This document shows, piece after piece, positions 33,705 through 45,664 of a DNA stretch of 64,000 bases (positions within the stretch are counted from its first letter, which is position 1; the number at the start of each line of letters is the position of its first letter). The position numbers were made by a program, and so were the translations under genes. Source of the DNA: Mesocentrotus franciscanus (taxonomy: Eukaryota > Echinodermata > Echinoidea > Camarodonta > Strongylocentrotidae); contig CP137672.1 in assembly GCA_037976565.1 (NCBI GenBank), positions 21,848,335 to 21,912,334 on the forward strand, given 5' to 3'. The notes beneath the pieces were generated by a model that was not told the origin of the DNA, made no database searches, and saw only the letters and a list, made by a program, of their open reading frames with translations.

Positions 33705-34954
33705 CCCCCATAAAAGAAAGGTTCTATCAGTAGTTAGAACTTTCTTCTGAACAATAATCAGATCTAAAGGCGAGAAATTAACCACACAAAAAGGTATAAA
33801 AAGCTAGCATGAACATCATCTTTCTAATATCGAAGACAGACCGATTAATCCTTTCATTCCAACATTCAATAACAAAACACAAACTGCAGAAAAATGAAAA
33901 CAACTTCAATTCCAGGACATTAATCAGACACAATGCCTGTGTTTTTGTAAAGAACCACAAACTGTAGTGGTCGAAACACGTCTCTATACATCACACATAA
34001 TTAATATATGAATACATGAATATATGAGCGTAATGAGCATGCGCGATAAATGAAACACTGAATATTCAGCGAAGGCGCCGATATCCTACATGCGCACAAC
34101 CACAATTCTAACAAATGATTGCATATTCATATAATAAACGCGTACAACGTAGTCACATGACGCGTTGCTATGACAAAACACCTCATTACTATGTCGGAAT
34201 GCAGTGTCTCATTAAATATGTCAGTTAATAGAAGCAAAATGTTATCATGATCCACATAATGTGACTGTGCACAGCTCGATTTATAATGCGATAATGACAT
34301 ATACATATTTCGTTTACACATTACATGAGAAACATATTACCTGTAGAGTGACTGCTGCAAGCAAGCTATAAATTGAAAACTTGTTTAAATACAAAAAATA
34401 AGCAAGACTGATTACGCAAGTTGTGATGCTATACTTTTGTTTTGCTTTCAATTGGTTTTACACCTATAACATTGATAACAGTTGCCTTTTATGCAAATTA
34501 TTATCATAATTATTTTGTTGTTATGAAATGGTACATGCATCAAGCTTTGCGTAGCATAGTTAACAGTGCTGAATATGATCAATAACTGTTTTCTTTTAAT
34601 CAAAAGGAAACTATTTTGAATAACATACAAACAGAATCGACTCAATCAAGAAAAGACATGATATAATTAAACATGTATGCACAGGTAAGGAAACAATGAC
34701 ATATGGTGCACATTTTCCACAGAATAGTCCACTGTCCATACTGGCATCTCTCTGTAAATAGGTTGAAATGTTCATACATCATCATTCATATCACTGTTCC
34801 AAATTATTGAATTGTCTGATCCATCAGTTCACAAGGTTAAAATACATGTACAGATACAAAGCAGTAAATCGTGTGTAGCTTCCTTATGACGAATAAAGAC
34901 AAAATATTAAAGTTCTAGTTTCTTCACAATTTGTCAAATGTTAAGTATGCTTGC

Positions 34955-35170
34955 TTAAGCTCTAGAAAGCGCGTCTACGATTATATTGTCCTTTCCTTTG
35001 ATCTCAGTCACGTTCAGTCCAAAGGGCTGGAGAAACATGCTCCAACGAAACAATCTCTGGTTTTCGTTTCTGAAGCGCTCAAGAAAAGTCAATGGATTAT
35101 GATCTGTGAATACAGTCACCTCTGAAGAGTTGCTAAGGTACACATCGAAGTGCTGAACTGCCAAGACGAG
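34955..35170 (-). pseudogene. Ty3-type RNase H, C-terminal part
   Basis: The frame reads AVQHFDVYLSNSSEVTVFTD, then HNPLTFLERF, LFRWSMFLQPF and NIIVDALSRA, the standard end of the RNase H domain in Ty3/gypsy pol. No integrase follows it. It is separated from the upstream part by a short insertion carrying stops at about 35193-35205. Confidence 0.8.
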
Positions 35171-35193
35171 ACCAAGGCACTCCTTCTCTATTA

Positions 35194-35757
35194 TTAGTCT
35201 ATAGTAGAATATCTTCGCTGGTGGGGGTTGAGCTTCTTGGAAAAGTAGCTAATGGGTTTCTGGAGACCCATGTCATCCATCTGTAGGAGAACAGCACCAA
35301 CTCCTACATCACTGGCGTCAGCGGCAAGCTGAAAAGGCTTCTGGAAGTTGGGAGCATCCAGCACTGGTTTTGACAATAGCACACCGCATTGTGTGAAGTA
35401 GCACTGTGACACTTTTCCAGCTTCTCCTGCTGGTAGAGCAATATCATACAACTTCTTCAAGTCCTCTGCTGCATTCTGAGCCTCAATCAAGGCAGGCTGA
35501 TTGAAGATAGTCTTAGTATGAATCTGGTCATCTCGGCCCTCCTCCAACGTTCTGGAAAAAGTGTCACAAAACTTGACGCCACCATCATTGTCATCTTCTT
35601 TCTTTTTCATAGCCTGGGCTTTAGTAACTACACATGGAGGGGAAAAACAAGGAACTGCATTTTCCAATTTCTCTCTCTCAAAATTCACCACAGGAGTGTC
35701 ACACACAACTGGTGATGGCGAAACTTTACTTCCGGCTAAATCATTGCCAAGCAACAT
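35194..35757 (-). pseudogene. Ty3-type pol fragment: pre-integrase segment fused to RNase H start
   Basis: The N-terminal half runs MLLGNDLAGSKV, then FNQPALIEAQNAAEDLKKL and QCYFTQCGVLL, which resembles the segment preceding integrase in Ty3-type elements. It then joins SKPVLDAPNFQKPFQLAADA, the connection/RNase H region, through SDVGVGAVLLQ to NPHQRRYSTID. Everything normally between (integrase core, RT palm) is missing, which means one large in-frame deletion. If the first half is pre-integrase, integrase originally lay before RT, the unusual pol order described for Gmr1-like elements in deuterostomes. Confidence 0.7.
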
Positions 35758-36305
35758 CGAAATTCCCTCATTGGCAACTTAGTAACAATGCCAACAGTCA
35801 CTGGTCCAGAAACTAATCCACTGCTAAGCTCAATGTTATATAATGGAACCGGTTTGAAACCATCATTCACATCGTGAATTAAAACTTTCTTTCCTGTGAA
35901 ATTCGTTGTGTCCAAGGATGACTCATCAGCAATAAGCAACGTTTTCAGAGAACCAGTGTCCCGCAATATCGTGATAGGCAACTCCTTATCATCAACACTG
36001 AACCTAACCGTGCCATGAGAAACAAAATCTTGGTATCCGTCATCGATTTCCTCATCATGTCCAACATCCCTTACTTGATCACTTCTTTTTGTTTCATTGT
36101 GATCATTCACTTCACGTTCTTGCATGCTAACTGCTGCTATGCGCACAAAGCCACTAGGCTGTGTAATTTCTTGTTCAAGATTTTTGTCTTTAAGCCTTGT
36201 ACATTGAGTCTTAAGGTGGCCCTCTTTCTTACAGTATGCACAGAAAAGCCTGCCTTCAGTTCTAACACCACTATTCTGATTAGTGCCGGTATTACTTGAC
36301 TTCCT
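35736..36305 (-). pseudogene. Ty3-type zinc knuckle and aspartic protease
   Basis: A CCHC knuckle, CAYCKKEGHLKTQC, is encoded near 36205-36245. Downstream is a retropepsin-type domain with VSHGTVRFSVDDKELPITIL followed by the active-site triad region RDTGSLKTLL, and VSGPVTVGIVTKLP. The aspartate of DTG is intact. The frame shifts near 35757-35780, before the MLLGNDLA segment that normally ends the protease. Confidence 0.75.
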
Positions 36306-36321
36306 CTGAGTGGTAGGTGAC

Positions 36322-37320
36322 CTAGTGGTTCCTACGCCTATTAAGTGGTGACCTACTCCCTTTATGTGTCAATTCGTACCCATCTGCCAACATGGCAGCC
36401 TTTCTCACGTCACTAACTACATTATCATTGACATATGTCCTAACCTCTTGAGACATACATCTTTTAAGCTCATCAATGAGCATAATCTCTCTAAGAGAAT
36501 CATATGTGGTTTCTATTTTCAAAGATCTGATTCACTGATCGAAGGCAACTTCTTTTCTACGAGCAAACTCTACACAAGTCTCTCCAGTTTCTCTCCTGAG
36601 ATTGCGAAACTTCTGGCGATAGGCTTCTGGAATCAACTCAAATGAATGAAGAATAGCATCCTTCATTGTCCAATAATCAAATGCCTGCTCATAACTCAGT
36701 GCAGACACAACCGACTGAGCCTTACCAGAAATCACTTGTTGGATGAGCAATGCCCATTCATTTTCCGGCCACTCCATCCTCTTGGCGACCCTCTCAAACA
36801 TAAGAAAAAACGAATCTAACTCATTTTCATCATATCTAGGAACAAGCTTAACCCTAGCAGAGAACCCAGCTTCCATTGACCTCCTGTCTCTCTCACCAGA
36901 CTGACTGCCATGAGAAGTCATTACATTATGACGCATCATTTCAAATTCCAACCTCTTTCGTTCCATTTCTCTCTCATGCTCAGCAGCCTTTAGTTTATCT
37001 CTTCTCTCCTCTAGCTCAATCTTAGCAAACTCAAGGTTAACCTCGTCACTGGTACTAGTGGTAGTTTTATCGTGGTTACTAGTACTATAGGTACCATCAT
37101 TATTATTAATTGTAGGCGCGTCCGCCCGGGCCGCGGCCGTCGCAGCGCTCAGCCCTGCATGGGCTATAATTGCATCAACCATTTCTGCCTTGCTTTTGCG
37201 ACCAGCTAAATTTACCGATAGCTTTGCTCCTACAGCTGTCAAATCAACCTTTCGTAGCTGATGCAACCGGCCAATAGTCAATTCCTGACTCAAAAACTGT
37301 TCAACATCAAAGTCGGCCAT
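36322..37320 (-). pseudogene. Ty3-type gag with one in-frame stop
   Basis: It starts MADFDVEQFLSQELTIGRL at 37320. A charged helical stretch (ELEERRDKLKAAEHEREMER) is followed by the capsid-like region VKLVPRYDENELDSFFLMFE, RVAKRMEWPENEWALLIQ and YRQKFRNLRR. A TGA at 36532-36534 interrupts the frame, which continues in phase with a KIETTYDSLREIMLIDELK segment. Gag forms the particle that packages element RNA. The copy would be functional in this part only if the stop were suppressed. Confidence 0.8.
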
Positions 37321-37939
37321 GGTATCTAGTCCGTGTTAGTTACACAAGATAAGTTTCACAAAGTAGGTCAATTGTCCTGACGACTGTAAGGAAAATCCAA
37401 CAAACAAAATGACGAATGTGAATCAACACAAATAATAGTCCAACAACAGACCAAACAACGAAATTGATCAACAGACCAAGCAGACAAAATTGATTAAGCA
37501 TCAACCGATCACAAATTCAGTGAAATTGCTATCCATGTAGCTATGCAGTAGAGGTTTCTAATGAGACTCCAACTTCACAACTCAGGCCAAATTTTGTTAG
37601 ACTTCAAATATAGCACACACACACACACACGGAAATAATTTCCAGAAATTCCAGTACCCACAGTCCCACACTACATCAGATGTGTAGTACACTAGATTGC
37701 ATGCAAACAACTAATCTAGGCCATTACCCTAGAAGCAGTGGCGTAATGAACAAAAAAGTTTGGGGCTGGCAGACAAAAATCCGCATCACCCACTCTTACA
37801 TGCAGGCCCCGCTGAACGTTTTCAAAGGGGATGGGGGGTAAAGTATTTACGATCAGGTAGAGCGTAGTGTAAATTGGCGTGGGGTCTAGGGGCATTTAGT
37901 TACGGTCCAGATGAGCATATTTTGATACCTTTTTCATGA

Positions 37940-38870
37940 CACTGGCAGGTCACTAATTGGCGTGGGGTCCAGGGGGCGGAGCCCCCGGAAGCTCAGGGGT
38001 TTTAGGCAATAAATTACTGTCAGATGGGTATCCAGGGACCTGACTTAGGGCCATTGGTTGGGTCCAGGGACAGAGCCCTGGAAGCTCAGGGTTTTAGGCG
38101 TTTAATTACGGTCAGATTATCATATTTTGATACCTTATTTGTGACAGTGGCAGGACACTAATTGGCGTGGGTCAGGGGCGGGATCAGGGCGGAGCCCCAG
38201 AAGCTCAGGGTTTAAGGCATTTTATAACGGTCAGATAAGCATTCAGGGGCCCGCCTTAGGGCCCTAGGTGGGGTCAGAGGGCAGAGCCCTGGAGGCTCAG
38301 GGTTTTAGACGTTCAATTACGGTCAGATGAGCATATTTTGATATCTTATTTGGGACACTGGCAGGAAACTAATTGGCGTGGGGTCCAGGGGGCGGAGCCC
38401 CTAGAAGCTCAGGGGTTTCATGCATTTTATAACGGTCAGATAAGCATTCATTCAGGGGCCCGCCTTAAGGCCCCTGGTGGGTTCGAGTGTGCAGAGCCTT
38501 CGGAAGTTCAGGGGTGTTAGGCATTTAATTACGGTCAGATTAGCATTTTTAATACCTTATTTGTGACACTGGCAGGACACTAATTGGCGTGGGGTCCAGT
38601 TGCGGAGCCCCAGAAGCTCGGGGTTTTAGGCATTAAATTACCGTTAGATGAGCATCCAGGGGCCTGCCTTAGGGCCCTTGGTGGAATCAGGGGACAGAGC
38701 CCCCGGAAGCTCAGGGGCTTTAGGCATTTTATAACGGTCAGATAAGCATTCAAGGGCCCGCCTTAAGGCCCCTGGTGGGTTCGAGGGGGCTGAGCCACGC
38801 GAAGTTCTGGGGTTTTAGGCATTTAATTACGGTCAGATGAGCATATTTTGAAACCTCATTATTTTGTGTC
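37940..38870 (+). repeat. About 210-bp tandem array (GGGGGCGGAGCCCC module)
   Basis: The start actaattggcgtggggtcc recurs at about 37951, 38154, 38366 and 38576. Each unit holds two related halves with ggagcccccggaagctcag and acggtcagatgagcatat. Copies differ by indels and substitutions. Single modules are dispersed at 4680, 11020 and 30225. Confidence 0.85.
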
Positions 38871-38972
38871 ACTGGCAGGTCTCTATTATTTCTTTCTTTC
38901 TCTCTTTCTTTCTATTTCTCTTTAGCAGGGGCGGATCTAGCTTTTTGCTAAGGGAGGGGGGCGGTTTGACCA

Positions 38973-39780
38973 AATGACAATGCGGAGCATCGTCCACGAG
39001 CCGCGTAGCGCCGAGGCGATTTTGGGGGGCTATTTTGAACCCCCAGCCCGTAAGCGATGTTTTCCTGGCATCTACTAACACAATGGAGACCACAGAAAGC
39101 AGTGATTGATAACGTCTTTTTAAATCAAGTAACAGCTAAAACAATTTGACTCAATGACGATGCGGAGCATCGTCCAAGAGCCGCGTAGCGGCGAGGCGAT
39201 TTTGGGGGGCTATTTTGAACCCTCGTAAGTGATGTTTTCCTGGCATCTACTAACACAATGGAGACCACAAAAGCAGTGCTTGATAACGTCTTTTAAATCA
39301 AGTAACAGCTAAAACAATTTGACCCAATGACGATGCGGAGCATCGTCCACCAGCCGCGTAGCGGCGAGGCGATTTTGGGGCTATTTCGAACACCATAAGT
39401 GATGCGGGCATCATCCGCGAGCCGCGTAGCGGCGAGGCGATTTTTTTTTTGGGGGGGCTATTTTGAACCCTCGTAAGTGATGTTTTCCTGGCATCTACTA
39501 ACACAATGGAGACCATAAAGCAGTGCACGATAACGTCTTTGAAAATCAAGTAACAGTTTAAACAGTTTGACCCAATGACGATGCAGAGCATCGTCTACGA
39601 GCCGCCCAGCGGCGAGGCGATTTTTTTGGGCTATTTTGAACTACCGTAAGTGATGCGGAGCATCGTCCACAAGCCGCGTAGCGGCGAGGCGATTTTGGGG
39701 GGCTATTTTGAACCCCCTGGCCCGTAAGTGATGTTTTCCTGGCATCTACTAACACATTGGAGACCATAAAAAGCAGTGCA
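38973..39780. repeat. About 175-250-bp tandem array inside the nested element
   Basis: The start caatgacgatgcggagcatc recurs near 38974, 39153, 39326 and 39573. Units include gagccgcgtagcggcgaggc and tgttttcctggcatctacta. Minus-strand frames reading VLVDARKTSLTG are repeat by-products. Confidence 0.8.
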
Positions 39781-39813
39781 TGATAACGTCTTGTTAAATC
39801 AAGTAACAGTTTA

Positions 39814-39981
<168 letters not shown>

Positions 39982-40139
39982 TTAGTATACTGTTTTCCAA
40001 AAAAGTGGGGAGGGGGGCGGACCCCGTCATTCTGCGGGCCCTGCTATGTAAGCCGGTATCGAATTAGAAATGATCCACGTTTGAATTTTATTGTGACACT
40101 GGCAGGACACTAATTGCCCCCATCAGTACGCCTGTGGCT

Positions 40140-40661
40140 CCCCCAAACTACACCTTGTTGGCGGGAAAATCGCAAATGACCTCCCCTACCTATCTTCTTT
40201 CTCTCTCTCTTTCCTTACCTTACCCTCCCCCTTCCCTTTCCCTTCCCTTCCTTCTCTCTCTTTTAGGTTTGCTAGGGGGAGGCAAGGGTCTTTCGCCCCC
40301 TCCCCCGATCCAAATGTTGTTGGCAGGATTAAACGCAACTGATCTCCCCTTCTTTTCACCCTTTCTTTTCTTCTTCCTCTTTTTTTGTTCACTTTTAGCT
40401 CTCCTCTTTCCTTTTCCCTTCTCTCTTTTTTGGCGGCGGCGGGGGGGGGGGTGAGAGGCAAGGGCCTTTTGCCCCCTCCCCGCCGATCCACAACTTGTTG
40501 GCGGGAAAATTGCAACTGATATCCCCCTTTTCTTTTCGTCTTTCTCTTTATTTCCTTCCCTTTATCTCCTCTTTTCCTTTTTTCCTTCTCTCTCTCTCTC
40601 TCTCTTTTTTTCTTTTTCTTTGCGGGGGGCAAGGCCGCTCGCCCCCTGAATCCGCACCTGT
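40140..40661 (+). repeat. Pyrimidine-rich module repeats with CAGG-family right end
   Basis: Three units of about 160-180 bp, each with ttggcgggaaaatcgcaa-type blocks followed by CT-rich sequence, end in ctgaatccgcacctg. They match 11545-12201 and the reverse of 4208-4500. Confidence 0.75.
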
Positions 40662-40835
40662 GGAACATTCCCTCCGGAAATGACCCTCCTCGCCGCATCA
40701 AAACAAACCTTGAGCGCAGGCGACTGCGCATTCCCCCGCGTACCGCCTAGAGCTGCCGCGATATAAGCTCTACTCTAGGCCGGACATACGGGTATCCAGA
40801 CTTTTCGCTAAACTGGATATACGGTTATCTACTAG

Positions 40836-41029
40836 TACAGTCAAACCTGCTTTAGTGACCACCTGTCTACAAAGACCACCTGTCTACAAGGACCACATTT
40901 TTTGTTTCCCTTGAAAATGGTTTCTCATTGAAACATGTACTAAAGAAACCTGTCTACAAAGACCACCTGTCTACAAAGACCACTTTTTGTGTTTCCCTTG
41001 GGTGGTCGCTATAGACAGGTTTGACTGTA
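40836..41029. mobile_element. Hairpin MITE, TACAGTCAAACCTG ends
   Basis: TACAGTCAAACCTG at the left is inverted as CAGGTTTGACTGTA at the right, with CTAG on both sides. Inside are repeated cctgtctacaaagaccac blocks. TA or CTAG target duplication cannot be distinguished, because the flanks are palindromic. Confidence 0.75.
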
Positions 41030-41685
41030 CTAGTATTACTGTTAGTGGACACCAAGGCCCATATAAAAAAAGAACATTTTGCTCTTCCTGGCTATTTGGG
41101 AATGTGTCAGTTTGCAACAGAAATGGAGAACCGCGCATTTTGTTGAAAATCATGTGATATATCACGAACATTTATAAATCACTTGTATGGAATTGAAAAT
41201 AAGTCATGGTTTAATTTTATTTGGGGGGCTAGCGCCCCAAGCCCCACCAGTACGCCAGTGCCTAGAAGTAGAAATGAAGCCGAGGCAAAGTTAAAAGTCA
41301 AATCCGACTAAACTTTTTCAACGACTGCCATGCAATTTACAGCCAACAGGCAAAACCAGGACCAGAATACCAGACAACCGCAGCAGATGTGCAGTGAATT
41401 TCATACCAATGAGTCTACATCTAAGGGGCATGTACCCCAGACAAGACTCGAGCTATCATGCAGTACAAAACAAAATCAAACTGTGTAGGCCTGGCCCTAG
41501 TAGTAGTATGGACGCTACATACTACAGCTACAGACCGTCAACAGTCACTAAATGTGTGTGAGGACTACACCAAAACCCATTAATGGGACAGGAGGCAAAC
41601 TCCAAACGATACGCATTTCGGATCGGAGAAGCAACAAAACAGCATATGTCACTATATCTAGCTCTTGAGACAAGCCCCCAATCTG

Positions 41686-41793
41686 TTGGGTCGGGGTAAT
41701 TAGTTTAGATTATCCCCTATAACAACATCAGAATTAAAATAATCAATACAATAAAAATCAAGACGATTTGTTACCTTTCATTCGTGGTTTATT
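41686..41793 (-). repeat. Right (5') LTR, main part
   Basis: It matches 33594-33697 closely from TGTTGGGTCGGGG to cgtggtttatt, with a 4-base length difference. It stops at 41793, where the 6.6-kb element begins. The last few LTR bases (actatctc) resume at 48359. Confidence 0.8.
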
Positions 41794-41799
41794 CCCAGC

Positions 41800-42060
41800 A
41801 AACACAAAACGTTTTCAGAACGTTTACAGAACGTTCTTATCAGGTTCCGTACGTCTTCGTCCTTTTCAGAACGTTTACAGAACGTTTTTATCAGGTACCG
41901 TACGTCTTCGTCCTTATTAAACGTTTAAAAAACGTTTATATAACGTCTACGTTGGGACCTTACATTCGCTGCAGAGCTAAGTCTTTTGAAGACGTTCAGA
42001 AAACGTTTTTGGACGTTACACATTAAACGTCCTATATAGGTCCTGTAAACGTTTTTATTC
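41800..42060. repeat. Left terminal AACGTT sub-repeat array
   Basis: Repeated units such as ttttcagaacgtttacagaa and tcaggtaccgtacgtcttc. The motif AACGTT recurs many times. Confidence 0.8.
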
Positions 42061-42176
42061 AGACGTATTTTTATTATGTCCAAGATAATATTTCTTTAAA
42101 AATACCAGCTGGCGAAATTAATTGGGCCACATGCATACGCAGAGAGGGAGGTACGTCAAACTGATGCACATGCTCC

Positions 42177-42338
42177 TGTGGTGTAGCGATGGGGGCACGT
42201 GCCCCAATAATTAAAAAAATAATAGAAAACATAAGGTGACATTATTTAAAGAAAAAAAGAATACATAAGGAGTGCCCCCTCAAATAATGTTTGTGCCCCT
42301 CCCACCCCCGCCCAATCAGTCCGACCGCGCTACGCCAT
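42177..42338. mobile_element. Small MITE-like inverted repeat
   Basis: The ends tggtgtagcgatggggg and (inverse) tggcgtagcgcggtcgg are similar; internal gggggcacgtgcccc and gagtgccccctcaaat show further symmetry. Low divergence from a known family cannot be tested here. Confidence 0.4.
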
Positions 42339-42359
42339 GCACTGATCTGCTCCATTCAA

Positions 42360-42589
42360 CCACGTGTATAAAAAGTGCGTACGTACATGGTGGGGATGGG
42401 GCTCAACTAGATCTCTACGGCTCAACTGCGCACGCACCGTATATAATCGTACCCGGCCCCGGCGCGGCGCGCTCGCTCCGGAGCGTTTCTGTTATTACGA
42501 TTGCCGCGTGTTTTGAACTGACGAATTGACTGCATGCTGACTTCGAGATTTCAAATAATCTGCTTGATCTGTTAGACTGCGACACCGAG
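42360..42589 (+). promoter_or_regulatory. Promoter and first non-coding exon of the transposon-borne gene
   Basis: TATA-like boxes gtgtataaaaagtg (about 42364) and cgtatataatcgta (about 42437) precede a GC-rich stretch (cggcgcggcgcgctcgctcc) and an exon ending CACCGAG|GTAAGC at 42589. The exon has a short upstream ATG frame that stops quickly. The transcription start near 42470 is inferred from TATA spacing. Confidence 0.5.
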
Positions 42590-43400
42590 GTAAGCGTTAT
42601 TTTATCATTTTGATATCTGTTAGGAATTTAAGCTTTGTGAGAGTGATTTTGAGGCATGTAAAATGAAGTAAAATATTGATTATTTGCAGGCGCGTGGCCG
42701 TTGACATTGTCATTGACTGGTAATTGGGTATGTGCACACATAGCTAGCTGCATTACTTTCCTGGCTGTGTAAAAATCTGTGCTATTGATACTCAACATTT
42801 CAAACACCACTGTACAAAACTCAACCGATTTCACTAAAAGTCGGTACTTCAGTGACAATTGATGACACCTAAATAGCAGTAAAATACAATTTTTCAACTT
42901 ACTGATGTTAGAAAGAATAATTTAAATTTTAAAGATTCAAATTGTAAGTCTACTGTCAAACTTTGCTTACAGTTACAGCCGCATCGGCATGATTGTGTGC
43001 ATTTGTGTATTGTGAGTGTATTGACGGCATGTGAGCGAAGGCTGCCTATTAACAAGTAGTGCAGTGCTAGAGGTCAATACGCATTAGCATTGACTCTCTA
43101 TGCTTTACTGGAGTGGGTATGTGGCATGGCTCAGTCAGAACGGTATATCACTGTTAGCAATTACTGCATATTATCCCACCCCTTATTACAACAGGTAAGG
43201 TTTTCATGACATTTGTTACAAAACTTTTTTTTAGGCAATTGGCATAGCTCCTAACCACCTTTTTTGTATGGATATTGTTTTTATATATCTTGTTCTCAAT
43301 TTCGTCCCTTTAATTTTTTTTTTTAAAGTTCAGGTGACACATTATTGGAATAATAACGTAGATTAATTTAAGGATTTATTTGTTTTATTTTTACATACAG

Positions 43401-43547
43401 GCAACTATGTGGAAGCGCAAAACATCGCCAGGAAGGCAGAGGACACGTCAAACCTGGAACCGGAAGATGATGCTGTGCAGAAGCGAAAGAGACGTCTTCC
43501 CCAGAGATTTAGCAAATCTTCATCAAGTGATTCAGGAAGTGACGCTG
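43401..43547 (+). CDS. Transposon-borne gene, exon with KRKRR motif
   Basis: TTTACATACAG acceptor and GCTG|GTAAGT donor, fully open in the chosen frame (first whole codon AAC at 43403). The basic KRKRR could be a nuclear localisation signal. It ends with SSSSDSGSDA. Confidence 0.6.
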
Positions 43548-43670
43548 GTAAGTATTTGTCTCTTGATGGTTAGTAGTGCTTGGTTCGGCCAGAGACGTAT
43601 AATTTACATCTTATTTCTCGTTCTCACTAAATAGTCTCAAGCTTTTCTGTTTATCCCACGAATAGACCTG

Positions 43671-43946
43671 GGCCCATATTCATGAAACTCTGCTATCTTA
43701 GCACACTTCAGTGGGTTTTCCTATGGGCATCCATTAGCGTAAACATTTATGTTTTTCCTAAAGTTATGCATGATTTATGTTCTACGCACAGTGGTTATAG
43801 TTTGTTTTCATAATTTATCAATTGTTTATTTCATTGATTACTTTGTCTCTTTATTAATTTTTAAAAGCATTAATTTTGAGTTGATGCTTATTGCCATGCA
43901 CCCATAGGAAAACCCCTGATTTTTGAAGCGTGCTGAATATGGGCCC
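43671..43946. mobile_element. MITE with GGGCCCATATTCA ends in an intron
   Basis: ggcccatattcatgaa at the left and tgaatatgggccc at the right, with inner cctatgggcatcc / acccataggaaaac symmetry. It lies between the 43401 and 44488 exons. Confidence 0.65.
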
Positions 43947-44487
43947 TGTTGACTGTATTCTAATTATATGCATATTTGTTGAACATAAGTTTCTCTTGAC
44001 AACTAAGAAGCTTGCCCAAGGATTGCCTGACAAAGCAACAACTAATGTATGCAAAATGAATTCCATCTATTGAAATGCCATTATGCACAACGGGTGAACT
44101 GAATAGCTACTTTCCAAGGGTTCTGGAGAGAAACATCCATACATTTTCCAAATCATAATTTATTGCAATTCCCTTATAATTTACACCTACTATCACAGAT
44201 TAATGCAGCACAATAAATAATAGTGCATTCTTCCTCTTCAAAATCCAACAGGTGATGAAAACCTAAGATAATTTATTTGGGATTGCTAGACCTGCTTTGT
44301 GTCCCAGCCATGCAAAATGATGATTGATAGATGTGGCACCATTCGGCAAAACTGAAAATTAATATGTTATCTAGGCATAAATTTCGGACAAGAAGTTTGC
44401 ATTATCCAAAAGCTTGTTCAGTTTTTGAGAATTCTTGTCGTGTCTTGATATCCCTTTTAACATCTGCAATGTGTCTCTGTTTTACAG

Positions 44488-44730
44488 ATCTTGAATCGGA
44501 CCCAGGAGAACTACATGTACGCGGAGGAACGACTAAGGCTGTGGCAGCAGAGATACCAATGCGAAACTGAATGCGAAGTCCAAGTCCACATCGCATTTTT
44601 CAGTTCCATCCACCAGCCGACCATCCACCAGCTCCGGTAATCAGGGCAGCAGGCCATCCACCAGCTTCACCTTGCCCTTGTCATCCTCGTCCCCAACCCA
44701 CAACTCCAGCAAGGGCTCGGGCTTCGGAAA
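44488..44730 (+). CDS. Transposon-borne gene, proline-rich exon with in-frame TGA
   Basis: TTTTACAG acceptor and GGAAA|GTAAGT donor. The phase-consistent frame reads DLESDPGELHVRGGTTKAV to a TGA at 44568-44570, then a Pro/Ala/Arg-rich stretch ending TTPARARASES. Around the stop a short duplication (aatgcgaaactg/aatgcgaag) is visible. Another frame reads a Ser/Thr-rich segment across the same stretch, so a pair of compensating shifts is the alternative. Confidence 0.5.
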
Positions 44731-45153
44731 GTAAGTTTTTTTCAGATAGCATTTCACAAACGAATGTTTCTGAGGGTTTTTTATCATCAGAAGTTACTGT
44801 AGAGCGTATAAACTACAAACAACATTTGCCATTTTTACTAAGTTGCTACACTAAAATACTGTTGGATTGGATAAGAGAGACGGATTATTTCGGCATACAT
44901 GTAATTTATTTTATCAACAAGGCATGGGTATAGTTTTCTTACAGAAGAGGTGCTTTTAAATCCTTACAGTATGTGATGCTTTGTTGGAAGCTGCGCAGGT
45001 GCTGTCTTTGAAGCTGGGTGATATATTCCTGAAGTGACAAAATTGGACAGCTATCAAACATATCTCGCCAAAATATCCTATTCATTTGCTGTCAGAGTTT
45101 TTAATGACTTCAACTGTTATTATAATGCATTTTTTGTGTCTGTTTTTTCTCAG

Positions 45154-45437
45154 GCAATTTCCTGTGTACGCTGCAGAGGCTGGAGGAAGGGCAGCAGCAG
45201 CTGATGCAGTTGGTACAAAAACTGATTTTGTCCAAATCGGGAGTGGCCGTTGATGTGGAAGACCTTAGGGAGCCGTTTACCGAACCAGTGCTTGCTCTAA
45301 ATTGCAGAAACAGGACGCTGTCATTGAGGAAGCTGTCGCCAACGCTGTCACAGAGGAAGCTGTCGCCGAGCAAGCTTTGGATGATGGAGAGGATTCTGCC
45401 ATGGAGAATTGAGTGGTGTTTTCTTCATCATTTGTGA
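45154..45437 (+). CDS. Transposon-borne gene, last exon
   Basis: TTTTTTCTCAG acceptor; opens NFLCTLQRLEEGQQQLMQ, then VQKLILSKSGVAVDVEDL, a leucine/glutamine heptad-like helix, and ends at 45437. A second frame in the last third (KLQKQDAVIEEAVANAV to a TGA at 45412) also looks coding, so a frameshift near 45265-45295 is possible. Confidence 0.5.
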
Positions 45438-45664
45438 CCTTACAAAACGACCATTAAGTCTGGGAAATGACTATGCTGATTTTTAAATCGCATGACATAT
45501 TTATGTAAGGCAAATATTTTGAAAATGACTTTAGCACTTTTAAAAGAAGGGAGAAACGGTCCACCGAATATCAGCGTCCATTCACGTGCTGTAATCTGAT
45601 AATTAGTATTTGATGAAAAAACATACGTAAGCATGATTTCTGATCAAAATTTCATTACATTACA

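Larger units (their letters stand above)
43401..45437 (+). pseudogene. Transposon-borne spliced gene, DUF4806-family-like, one in-frame stop
   Basis: Three coding exons (43401-43547, 44488-44730, 45154-45437) keep one frame, and every intron is phase 1. The first encodes NYVEAQNIARKAEDTSNLE, then KRKRRLPQRF and a Ser/Asp run, a pattern I associate with the linker of DUF4806-type proteins spread in animal genomes. The second is Pro/Ala/Arg-rich. The third begins NFLCTLQRLEEGQQQLMQ, a likely short coiled coil, and continues to a stop at 45437. A TGA at 44568-44570 breaks exon 3. N-terminal exons upstream of 43401 are not identified, and the full C-terminal domain seems missing or diverged. A poly(A) signal-like aataaa at about 47806 lies near the element end. 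Confidence 0.55.

Noticed and set aside
33705..34900. Integrase remnants between RNase H and the left LTR
   Set aside because: I found no HHCC or DDE motif in any frame there.
43127..43195. Upstream coding exon beginning MAQSERYITVSNY before a GTAAGG donor
   Set aside because: Its phase does not match the next exon (the compatible frame has a stop), so it was not included in the gene model.
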